From: Bacteroidales bacterium | GTDB lineage: Bacteria > Bacteroidota > Bacteroidia > Bacteroidales > Muribaculaceae | Length of the DNA: 21,650 nt | NCBI GenBank assembly: GCA_900769345.1 | Contig: CAAGGJ010000178.1 | Location: 1-21,650, forward strand | Direction: 5' to 3' | Shown here: piece by piece, positions 7,587 through 14,242 of the stretch | Numbering within the stretch: position 1 is the first letter of the stretch | Layout: each line of letters starts with the position of its first letter | Program-made: the position numbers and the translations under genes | Notes under the pieces: generated by a model | Database searches by the model: none | Told to the model about the DNA's origin: nothing | The model's input: the letters and a program-made list of their open reading frames with translations, nothing else

Positions 7587-8735
7587 ATGAGATATTTAGC
7601 TGCAATTATTATGTGTATGGTTATGGCTCTCGGTGTTTCAGCAGCCGATAAGGGTCTCAAAGGCAGGGTGATATATGTGAATGCCGGTCACGGAGGCTGG
7701 ACTGCCAACGACCGCCCTTTGGCTACCATCAATCACGAGATAATGGACACGCTTGGCTTCTTTGAAACGAAAACTAATCTGTGGAAAGCACTCGAATTGT
7801 GTAGCAAACTGCGAGAGGCGGGTGCTGAGGTGGTGATGTCGCGCACCAAGAATGGCTATGTGACTCGTGGCCAAGCCAATGCCACGGCTCTCGACCGCGT
7901 AGAAACCGATGCCGACGAGAATGGACAGCAGCAGATTGTAGGCCTCGAACGAATAGCTTGCCAAGTGGATTCGATCAACCCCGATTATTTCATCTCTATT
8001 CATAGCAACGCCCATGTCGATGGCTCGCCGGTGAATTATCTTGTGTTGATGTATCGCGGCGAGACTGGCAACGACTACGCCAAGGGCAGCATAGAGCGCT
8101 GCAAGCAAGCATTTCCTTACATTTGGGATAATCCTCTTTCGAGTTGGACATCGTCGAGTCCCGACGACCCTTATATAGCTGGCGATATAACATGGATGGG
8201 CGGCACAGCACCCGGCAAAGCCAATCGATTGGGCTATACGGGCTATCTGCAGGTGCTCAAGCATCGTGTGCCGTGCTTTCTTGCCGAAGGCTCATTTCAC
8301 AGTTATCAGCCCGAGCGGCATCGCCTGCTCAATCGCGACTATTGCCGTATGGAGGGTGTGCGATATTATCGAGCCATCAATGCCTATTTCGGAGGGAAGC
8401 CCGAAAAGACCGGTTATATAGTGGGTGAGCTTAAGGATGCTGCCGAAGTGATGAATCACCCGCTATTCTGCTACCAGAAAGATAGTTTCGACCAATATCG
8501 GCCTATAAATGGCGCTATGGTGTATCTCGTAGATGAGCGTGGCGTTGCGTTCCGCGCCTATCACACCGATGGCGAGTGGAATGGCGTGTTTGTGTTCGAT
8601 GACGTGAAGCCCGGGCGCTACACATTGCGCTTCGAGGCTTACGGCTACCACACACGCACCGAGCAGGTGGTGGTAGAAGCCGACAGAACAGCCTATGTGA
8701 TGACACAAATGCACCGCGTGATAAGTAAGGAATGA
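7587..8735 (+). CDS. Secreted N-acetylmuramoyl-L-alanine amidase (Amidase_3-like) with C-terminal regulatory-like domain
   Basis: 382 aa. A cleavable signal peptide (residues 1-19 or so, ending VSA-A) sends it to the periplasm. Residues about 25-245 form a zinc amidase domain that cuts the bond between muramic acid and the stem peptide of peptidoglycan. The zinc ligands and catalytic acid are visible: H35 in NAGHGG, E60 in GFFETKTN, H139 in SIHSNAH and E234 in FLAEGSFHS. A long insert around 160-220 separates the last two motifs. Residues about 285-375 form a beta-sandwich resembling carboxypeptidase regulatory-like domains, with VKPGRYTLRFEAYGY typical; the role may be wall or protein binding. 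It has its own promoter and stands alone. No T9SS C-terminal sorting domain is seen. Confidence 0.9.
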   Translation: MRYLAAIIMCMVMALGVSAADKGLKGRVIYVNAGHGGWTANDRPLATINHEIMDTLGFFETKTNLWKALELCSKLREAGAEVVMSRTKNGYVTRGQANATALDRVETDADENGQQQIVGLERIACQVDSINPDYFISIHSNAHVDGSPVNYLVLMYRGETGNDYAKGSIERCKQAFPYIWDNPLSSWTSSSPDDPYIAGDITWMGGTAPGKANRLGYTGYLQVLKHRVPCFLAEGSFHSYQPERHRLLNRDYCRMEGVRYYRAINAYFGGKPEKTGYIVGELKDAAEVMNHPLFCYQKDSFDQYRPINGAMVYLVDERGVAFRAYHTDGEWNGVFVFDDVKPGRYTLRFEAYGYHTRTEQVVVEADRTAYVMTQMHRVISKE

Positions 8736-8780
8736 TTCCCTCGGCGCATCGTAGGTGCATCGCATGTATTAAGCGATTTT

Positions 8781-8815
8781 TTTGCTATTCCGTGCGATTT
8801 TCAGCGCTAAGTTTG
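8781..8815 (+). promoter_or_regulatory. Possible promoter of the small membrane protein gene
   Basis: TAAGTTTG at 8808-8815 matches the -7 consensus. The TTTG at 8781-8784 is 23 bases upstream, slightly long. A small hairpin (TAGGC/GCCTA around six A) lies in the presumed leader just after it. Confidence 0.45.
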
Positions 8816-8858
8816 CGTCTAATAGGCAAAAAAGCCTACAATTAAAGCTGCAATTACA

Positions 8859-9062
8859 ATGGAAAAGAAAAATATCAAGTACTTTCGCATAGCAGCCATC
8901 TGATTCGCAATCATTGGATTAATGTTCACAATAGCATCGATGCTCGAGAGCGGAACGCACTACCTCACGTTAGGACTCCCCCAAATCACCCTCGGCCTCG
9001 CGCTCAACCTCTTAGCCAACCGCCAAGACAAAAATTCCGAAAATAATGACGATGAAAAATAA
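8859..9062 (+). pseudogene. Small two-helix membrane protein gene interrupted by an in-frame TGA
   Basis: From the ATG at 8859 the frame reads MEKKNIKYFRIAAI, then TGA at 8901-8903, and continues open without further stops to TAA at 9060-9062. The whole would be 67 residues with the TGA at position 15. The combined product looks natural: basic N-terminus, a hydrophobic helix spanning the TGA (YFRIAAI-x-FAIIGLMFTIASML), a second helix (LTLGLPQITLGLALNLL) and an acidic tail. A single change from TGG (Trp) would restore it. TGA ends other genes here, such as the aldo/keto reductase at 6616-6618, so it is a stop in this genome. Readings: recent pseudogene, sequencing error, or a shorter product starting at ATG 8922 (46 aa). 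No family recognised. Confidence 0.6.
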
Positions 9063-9070
9063 TTGAGAAG

Positions 9071-9102
9071 TTTGCAAATTATTTCTAAATTACATAATTT
9101 TG
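9071..9102 (+). promoter_or_regulatory. Strong Bacteroidetes promoter ahead of a structured non-coding stretch
   Basis: TTTG at 9071-9074, 20-base spacer, TAATTTTG at 9095-9102. Transcription should begin near 9108-9109, about 300 bases before the next reading frame, so the first product is probably RNA rather than protein. Confidence 0.65.
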
Positions 9103-9180
9103 TGTCTGTAGTGCACACTGGCAATTAGCCAAGTAGCATTGCAGACATATTTTTAAAAAAAGAAGCGTTTCGCTTTTTAT
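9103..9180 (+). ncRNA. Candidate short structured RNA with its own promoter and terminator
   Basis: 9103-9114 and 9136-9147 form a 12-bp stem with two wobbles. It encloses an inner TGGC/GCCA hairpin (9119-9122 with 9128-9131, loop AATTA) across a small internal loop. Next come an A tract and a terminator-like hairpin, AAGCG/CGCTT (9163-9167 with 9171-9175), ending in T5. With the promoter at 9071-9102 this gives an RNA of about 70 bases. One caution is that a start at 9108-9109 would trim the outer five bases of the first stem, leaving its inner seven pairs. The outer repeat might then act at the DNA level. No known RNA family recognised. Confidence 0.45.
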
Positions 9181-9193
9181 CCAGTATTGGATC

Positions 9194-9333
9194 ATCGCCA
9201 AATTTTTATCAAGGATAGACAGAATTGTGTTATTAATGCTCTATGCATGCCGATATTCATCCACGATGGATGAAGTCAGATAACGGCAAGTGCAGGCAGC
9301 AAGATGTGTATATCCTTGAGAAAGTTTGGCGAT
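9194..9333 (+). ncRNA. Candidate structured RNA or long imperfect inverted repeat (6S-like outline)
   Basis: 9194-9202 (ATCGCCAAA) pairs perfectly with 9325-9333, and 9209-9217 (TCAAGGATA) with 9311-9319. Between them T5 faces GAAAG with wobbles and one bulged A, giving a closing stem of about 23 bp. Inside is an asymmetric bubble (9218-9244 and 9295-9310). Then a terminal stem: 9245-9248 with 9291-9294, TGCCG/CGGCA (9249-9253 with 9284-9288), and an 8-bp perfect hairpin TTCATCCA-CGA-TGGATGAA (9256-9274). Closing stem, bubble and terminal stem is the outline of 6S RNA, but I cannot confirm homology. No coding frame runs through it. It could also be the leader of the frame at 9412 or a small inverted-repeat element. 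Confidence 0.45.
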
Positions 9334-9411
9334 TACTATGTTTTATAAACAAGGTATTTTAAGATACATAAATGATTTTGCAGAATTTTATTAATTTTTA
9401 AATCATATAAT

Positions 9412-9795
9412 ATGAAGGAACTTTTATCGCTTTTATTAGTTTTATTTATCGCTATGCCGGCTGCTGCTTACGATTTTGAGGTGGGCGGTATCTATTACGA
9501 CAAGAACAACGACGGCAAGAGCCTTACTGTGACTTATAAGGATACTGAAACTAAGTATTCTGGTAGTGTTTCTATTCCGAGTGAAGTAACCGTAGAAGGA
9601 ACTAAGTATTCGGTAACAGCAATAGGCACTTATGCATTTAAAGAATGTGCCGATCCGACTATGGTCAGTCTCCCAAATTCGCTGACTGTTATTGACCAAT
9701 ATGCTTTTCAATCTTGCTCGGGATTATCTTTGATTGATATTCCTAATTCGTTAACATCAATTAACGACTACGCATTCACGTATTCATTTTATTGA
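9412..9795 (+). pseudogene. N-terminal fragment of a BspA-like leucine-rich-repeat surface protein
   Basis: 127 codons. A clear signal peptide (MKELLSLLLVLFIAMPAAA) precedes the mature start YDFEVGGIYY, typical of secreted Bacteroidales LRR_5/BspA-like proteins. Partial repeats follow, with the recurring pattern 'SLPNSLTVIDQYAFQSCSGL' and then 'IPNSLTSINDYAF'. Full-length relatives have many repeats and usually a C-terminal sorting domain; here the frame stops in the third repeat at TGA 9793-9795. The sequence then turns into a different protein in another frame. Codon use is AT-richer than in flanking genes, consistent with transfer or a different origin. It is most likely a remnant left by a deletion or recombination; translation of the short secreted product remains possible. 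Confidence 0.65.
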
Positions 9796-10129
9796 TGTGA
9801 CCGTTCCTATTAATTTGGCAGGCAAATTGCAAATAACAGATAATTTTGCAATAGTGCCTTATGCTGGTTTCCACATTAAAGTATTTGCTTTTGGCAATTG
9901 GTGTGAGAAGCATAAATATGATGGTAAAACTGAATCTGAGAACCACAACCTAATCTCTGATGATGTTGACTACGATCCAAAGAGATTCCACGTAGGTGGT
10001 CATATAGGTGTAGATGCACATTGCAATCAATTTGTTTTTGGTTTTAGCTATGGTGGCGACTTTACAAAACTCGTCGATTATGGAGATCGTATTTCCTCAT
10101 TCAAATTTCGTGTCGGTATTAATTTCTGA
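9785..10129 (+). pseudogene. C-terminal fragment of an outer-membrane beta-barrel protein
   Basis: Open from 9785 to the TAA-free end at TGA 10127-10129, about 114 residues with no proper N-terminus. The first available start is GTG at 9797. Homology-like sequence begins at HFIDVTVPINLAGKL, continues with DNFAIVPYAGFH, and ends in strands FVFGFSYGGDF and SSFKFRVGINF, finishing with the terminal phenylalanine expected of an outer-membrane barrel. This resembles the second half of the small OMP_b-brl family of Bacteroidetes. It has no signal peptide and overlaps the end of the LRR fragment in a different frame. It is therefore best read as the tail of a gene whose front was replaced by the LRR fragment. 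A hairpin terminator follows. Confidence 0.6.
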
Positions 10130-10149
10130 TATAATCTTTGATTATTATA

Positions 10150-10179
10150 AAAGGGTCACGCCGATAAGCGTGGCCCTTT
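10150..10179 (+). terminator. Hairpin terminator after the barrel fragment
   Basis: AAAGGGTCACGC (10150-10161) pairs with GCGTGGCCCTTT (10168-10179) over 12 bases with one G-U and a 6-base loop. The T stretch is inside the 3' arm and then broken (TTTCAATATT), so termination may be partial. It marks the old 3' end of the barrel gene. Confidence 0.65.
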
Positions 10180-10302
10180 CAATATTGCGCAGGGCTTTAT
10201 CTGAATTTCTGTGGGGTTAATGTGCTAATCTGTGTCAGGGAATGTGTTGTAGGAATCTGTGTTTCGACAGGTGTGTGCAAGTTATAAGCTTATTTGATAT
10301 GA

Positions 10303-10351
10303 ATTTGGCACGGAATTTCACACGACTGGGTTGTGAAAATCCGTGCCAAAT
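10303..10351. repeat. Long imperfect hairpin downstream of gldN
   Basis: 10303-10314 (ATTTGGCACGGA) pairs perfectly with 10340-10351. The stem continues through 10316-10322 with 10332-10338 after one A-A mismatch, about 19 pairs, with a 9-base loop. It lies 44 bases past the gldN stop (minus strand) and probably ends or protects the T9SS transcript. Neither side has a T-run, so it is not a textbook terminator. Confidence 0.6.
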
Positions 10352-10395
10352 GTATTTTGCTTGCGGAGATTTGAGTTGACTCCGTTTGTGTGGGG

Positions 10396-11499
10396 CTATT
10401 TCTTGCGGTTGCGCACGCTGCGGGTGGCCGATGACTTCACCTTGGTGGTTTTTGGCTGTTTTGCCTTGGTAGTCTTTTGGCTGCGCTTAGTGCTGCGCTT
10501 CACGCTGGTAGATTCTTTCTTCTTGCTGTCGCGGTTCTTGATGGCTACCTCGGTGGTGTCGGCTGCGGCAGCTGCTTCGGCGCGCGCTTGGAGTTCTTCG
10601 CGCGATGGCACCCAAAGGTTGGCGTCGAACGAGTTGAGGCGTGCTTCGATGCTGTCTTGAGCGTGCTTCAAATCGTCGGGGTCGGGGTAGAGTTGCATAA
10701 GGGTTTTGTTGCGAAGATTTTTGGTCTTATATATTTCGCCCTTATACATATTGCGAAGGAAATAGTCGTCGTAGTTGTAGCGTGGCAAATTGTTGTCGTT
10801 GTCGGTAAAGACATATTGCTGAGCAAGGTTAGGGCGAATATCGTTGAGTTTCACCCAGAACATAGGATAGCGCACGGCTTCGCCGCCCCATTCAGAGGCA
10901 CGATGCAGCACGGGGCATATGGCTTCGACGCGGCGCTTCACGCGAGTGCTCACGCGGTCGAATTCGTAGCGCTCTATGATATAGTAGTTGAGCACTTCGA
11001 TGCCCGGAATGTCGCTGTCTTCTACGGCGTAGCGAGGATTTTTTTCTGTGCTGCCCTTGGCGTTGGTGTATATTATACCATAGCGGTCGAGGATGTCCTT
11101 CACTTTCACCTTATATTGGTCGGTAAACATTTCGCGGCCGTCGAGATATTCATAGGCATTGATTTTGCCGTCGATGAGCAGGCGCATAATGATGTAGAAA
11201 AGGCTTTGTCCGTCCTGATTGGGCTCTTCGGGGTAGAAGAGGCAGGTGTTGGCGTCCTCTTTGATTTCGAGACTGCGATAGATTACGCGCATCCACTCGA
11301 GGTCGGCATCGCTCTTTTCTGTGGCTTCGTAGAACGACTGCATACGGTCGGTGATATTGCCGTTTTTCTTGGCATTGGCTTTCTTGGCGTCCTCGCGAGC
11401 GCGGCGCACCACCGATGCCGAACTTTCGTTCTGCTGAGCAAAGGCTGATGCTGAGAGCGCTGCCAATAGAGCAAATATTATTATTCTGAATGCTTTCAT
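10396..11499 (-). CDS. gldN: Type IX secretion system ring protein GldN/PorN
   Basis: 367 aa, last gene of the T9SS cluster. A signal peptide (1-21, ending SAFA) exports it to the periplasm, where GldN/PorN joins the lipoprotein GldK/PorK in rings under the outer membrane and contacts the GldLM motor. Family features include the segment RVIYRSLEIKEDANTCLFYPEEP (70-92), in which a long helix is followed by 'PEEPN.D..SLFYIIMRLL', and YPMFWVKLNDIRP (211-223). Length is close to P. gingivalis PorN. The odd part is residues 321-367: a tail rich in Lys, Arg, Ser and Thr with repeated KTTK-type motifs, probably disordered. It starts 54 bases after gldM in the same direction. Confidence 0.9.
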   Translation of the reverse strand: MKAFRIIIFALLAALSASAFAQQNESSASVVRRAREDAKKANAKKNGNITDRMQSFYEATEKSDADLEWMRVIYRSLEIKEDANTCLFYPEEPNQDGQSLFYIIMRLLIDGKINAYEYLDGREMFTDQYKVKVKDILDRYGIIYTNAKGSTEKNPRYAVEDSDIPGIEVLNYYIIERYEFDRVSTRVKRRVEAICPVLHRASEWGGEAVRYPMFWVKLNDIRPNLAQQYVFTDNDNNLPRYNYDDYFLRNMYKGEIYKTKNLRNKTLMQLYPDPDDLKHAQDSIEARLNSFDANLWVPSREELQARAEAAAAADTTEVAIKNRDSKKKESTSVKRSTKRSQKTTKAKQPKTTKVKSSATRSVRNRKK

Positions 11500-11553
11500 A
11501 TAATTATGAAATGTGGTTGGTTTTTTTTGTTACTTAAGAAACACTTTTTTTGA

Positions 11554-13131
11554 TTAGTTTACGAGCACTTCCATAGGGGCGAGCACGCGTTCTATGCCGT
11601 CGGGACCAATGGCGCGCACTTTAGATATATAGAAACGCTTGCCACGGTTGAGGCGGCGGAAACTGTCGAGTTGTCGTTGCGAGAATTGTGCGCCGTTCGA
11701 CACTTCGGGGATGGCGTTACCCATCGAGTCGAAGAACACGGTCTCGAAGCTGAGCACCTTGTAAGCCACGTTGAGCATATCGTCGTCGATTGCTGCCGAT
11801 ACGCCTCCGGCTTGCAGGAGTAGAGTCTTGGAGAATGGTTTGCTGCCTTTGTAACGATTTTCGGCGCCGTTGGCATCTTTATAGGCAATATAAGGCATTG
11901 GGTCGGGCAATTTGCGCACTCTGAAGGTGGTGCTTCCCACTTGCTGATTTCGACCGTCGAGGGTGGCGGTGACGGTAATCACCGCTTCGGTGCCCACCTT
12001 GGCAGGACGGGCTATCCAGGTCTCACCGTGGCGAGTGAGTGAGCCGTTGGTCATGGTGGCGCTTATGGCGTTGTTAGGCACGCCGGGCACGGCTATCGAT
12101 ATGGGGTTATCGATTCCGGCATAGAGCACTGTCATCATAGTGGCTGAGATAGTGGCCATAGGATCGATAACGGTGTAGCTCGATTGGAAATCGTAGCGTG
12201 AGAGTGAACCATCGCCGGCGGGCACTTCGATGTAGCCCGAGTAGTCGTAATTGCCGGCTTTGCTTGTGCCCACTTCATACAGGCTGCGACCGTTGCCCAG
12301 CAGAGTGCCGTTGACGTAGACTTGCGGCAACGACGTGGTGTCGACGGCTGCGAGCACAATGTCGGCGCTATAGGTGCTGCCGCGCATCACTATTCGCGAG
12401 TTGGGCACCACAAAGGCGCTGAGTTTGTTCACGCGCACATCGCCGAGGTCTACATTGGTGATAAGTGTCTGAAGCACTTCACCTTCGGCAAATCGTATGT
12501 CGCCTTGCAGTTTTGTGAGCAATGTTTCGGCGGCTACCACAGGCATATCGCCAAACATGCTTTGTTCCCAGCTTTTATCTTTGGCAATGCCTCGATTGGC
12601 GCTTGCTTCGGTTGTTAGTACACGGTTCACGCTGTTGATTTTAGCCGAGTCGTTGAGAAACGACACCACAAATTTGCGGTATTGATCGATGGTGGCTTTG
12701 AGTCGAGCGCCTTCGTTGCTCGTAGGAGGCAACATCACATTGGCGGCGGCACTTATGTTGTCGCGGTTTCTGATTTCTTTCACATTGGCATCGTCGCCGT
12801 CGGCTTCAACTGCTATGGCATATTTTAGCGAGTCGATATATTGGTAGAGGTCCTCGGTAGCGCGTTGCACTTCTTTAGCCTTTTTTAGCCAAATCATACC
12901 CTTTTCGGGGTTTTTTTCACAGAAAGCCTGAAGCTGGTCGATGAGTGCCGCATTGCGAAGTGTGATGGTGCGGTTCGACCGCGATAAGCCATCTTCCACT
13001 TGGCTGAATCCGTTGAGAACATCGCTCGACACGTTGAGTGCAAGCATGGCAGTCAAGACGATATACATTAAGTTTATCATCTTCTGTCGTGGCGACATTC
13101 TACCTACGGTTTGGTTTTTCGCACTTGCCAT
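11554..13131 (-). CDS. gldM: Type IX secretion system motor protein GldM/PorM
   Basis: 525 aa, normal for the family. A short cytoplasmic start (MASAKNQTVGRMSPRQK) contains the Arg residues (R11, R15) preceding one transmembrane helix at about 18-36. This is followed by the large periplasmic part made of a helical domain (to about residue 220) and three beta-rich domains. The GldM dimer sits inside a ring of GldL in the inner membrane and carries proton-driven rotation across the periplasm to GldK/GldN. The start lies only 5 bases after the gldL stop, so the two motor subunits are coupled. Typical text includes NLMYIVLTAMLALNVS in the helix and the C-terminal domain from about 425 (SKPFSKTLLLQAGGVSA). 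Confidence 0.95.
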   Translation of the reverse strand: MASAKNQTVGRMSPRQKMINLMYIVLTAMLALNVSSDVLNGFSQVEDGLSRSNRTITLRNAALIDQLQAFCEKNPEKGMIWLKKAKEVQRATEDLYQYIDSLKYAIAVEADGDDANVKEIRNRDNISAAANVMLPPTSNEGARLKATIDQYRKFVVSFLNDSAKINSVNRVLTTEASANRGIAKDKSWEQSMFGDMPVVAAETLLTKLQGDIRFAEGEVLQTLITNVDLGDVRVNKLSAFVVPNSRIVMRGSTYSADIVLAAVDTTSLPQVYVNGTLLGNGRSLYEVGTSKAGNYDYSGYIEVPAGDGSLSRYDFQSSYTVIDPMATISATMMTVLYAGIDNPISIAVPGVPNNAISATMTNGSLTRHGETWIARPAKVGTEAVITVTATLDGRNQQVGSTTFRVRKLPDPMPYIAYKDANGAENRYKGSKPFSKTLLLQAGGVSAAIDDDMLNVAYKVLSFETVFFDSMGNAIPEVSNGAQFSQRQLDSFRRLNRGKRFYISKVRAIGPDGIERVLAPMEVLVN

Positions 13132-13136
13132 GTTGC

Positions 13137-14156
13137 TTATTCGTTTATGTTATTATCGACAGATGAGCCGAAATTCGGCATATTTCCCGACATTGCAGCC
13201 GGGTTGTACATACTCACGGTCATGGCTTTCACCATTTTTTCGTACACACTGTTGAGTTGCTTCATATTGTAAGCCAACTTGGCTGTTTCGTCGCAGTAGT
13301 TGGCACTTTCGGCAGCACTCTTTTCGTACATGTCACGAATATCCTTGAGTCCGCGGTTCACGCGGTCGATACTATCGAGTTGCGAAGAGATACTCTTGAG
13401 TTGAATTTCGTAGATGGTGTTCAGGCCGCCGATATTTCGGTTAAGGGCCTCCATTTTGTCGACATAGCCGGTGGCGCTTTGGTTGATGGTAGCGCTGTTG
13501 TCGGTAATCGACTGATAACTTGCCAAGAGGGTGTTTTGCACTTGGTTGAGCGCCTCGGTGGTTTCTTTGAGGCGAGTCATTTGGTCGCTGATGGCAGCCA
13601 TCTGCGAGAGGTATTGCTGGGTGGCATCGGTTAGCTCGGCCATACGGCTGAGTTGGTCGCTTGCGGCAGCCATTTTGGCTATGCTTTCGCTGAGCGAGCG
13701 CGAATCGTCGTCGCTGAGTTCGATTCCGGCAGGAATACCTACTGCAGCGCGGGCTTGGGCTTCGCTTACGTTAGGCAATGATGCGCCGCCACCGGTTACA
13801 TTAATGTTCACACTTTCGCCGAAGTTGCCGCCGCCGCCACCATTGATGATGATGCCGCCGCCTGTGCTGAAGTCGGGTCGGTCGTCAGGGTCGTTGGTTC
13901 CGAGCACGGGGAACACTTCCTCCCATTTATATTGTTGTTCGGGACGGTCGAAAGCAGTGAGGAGGAACATAATTACCTCGGTGAGCATACCAATGCAGAG
14001 CATTTCGTCGCCACCGCTAACGTGTAGGATTTTGAACAAAGCACCTAAGATTACTACTGCGGCACCAAGGCTGTAAGCAGCGTTGAAGAATCGTTGTCCG
14101 CCTTCGCTCGATAGGAAGCGCTCTACGATATTCTTATATTTTTTAATTTTACCCAT
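13137..14156 (-). CDS. gldL: Type IX secretion system motor protein GldL/PorL
   Basis: 339 aa. Two N-terminal transmembrane helices (about 24-44 and 52-69) form the proton channel part. E60 in MLTEVIMFLLTAF matches the conserved membrane glutamate needed for rotation in this family, and FKILHVSGGDEML is the typical connecting loop. The cytoplasmic remainder has a Gly-rich stretch (103-125) and long helices (about 150-310) with coiled-coil character. In known systems five GldL surround two GldM. The gene follows gldK after an 86-base gap holding a hairpin (14209-14241) and precedes gldM by 5 bases. Confidence 0.93.
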   Translation of the reverse strand: MGKIKKYKNIVERFLSSEGGQRFFNAAYSLGAAVVILGALFKILHVSGGDEMLCIGMLTEVIMFLLTAFDRPEQQYKWEEVFPVLGTNDPDDRPDFSTGGGIIINGGGGGNFGESVNINVTGGGASLPNVSEAQARAAVGIPAGIELSDDDSRSLSESIAKMAAASDQLSRMAELTDATQQYLSQMAAISDQMTRLKETTEALNQVQNTLLASYQSITDNSATINQSATGYVDKMEALNRNIGGLNTIYEIQLKSISSQLDSIDRVNRGLKDIRDMYEKSAAESANYCDETAKLAYNMKQLNSVYEKMVKAMTVSMYNPAAMSGNMPNFGSSVDNNINE

Positions 14157-14208
14157 TGCAATATTTAGTGTTGAGTATTACGATTCTGTTTTGTATTATA
14201 ATCTGTGT

Positions 14209-14241
14209 CGACCGGCTCGGAACAATTGAGAGCCGATGTCG
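14209..14241 (-). promoter_or_regulatory. Intra-operon hairpin between gldK and gldL
   Basis: CGAC+CGGCTC (14209-14218) pairs with GAGCCG+GTCG (14230-14235, 14238-14241), with a two-base AT bulge and an 11-base loop. It starts one base past the gldK stop on the minus strand and has no T-run. An mRNA processing or stability element that sets gldK against gldLM output is possible; this is inference. Confidence 0.4.
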
Positions 14242-14242
14242 G

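Noticed and set aside
8901..8903. TGA recoded as Trp or selenocysteine
   Set aside because: TGA acts as a normal stop for other genes here, and no selenocysteine insertion structure or recoding context is visible; mutation or error is simpler.
9194..9333. Miniature inverted-repeat transposable element
   Set aside because: The ends are complementary, but the flanks (GGATC and TACTATG) show no target-site duplication, and mismatches preserve G-U pairs. Kept as an alternative only.
10477..11448. 323-codon plus-strand frame opposite gldN
   Set aside because: Antisense shadow with repeated Val/Ala/Gly runs and no signal or domain.
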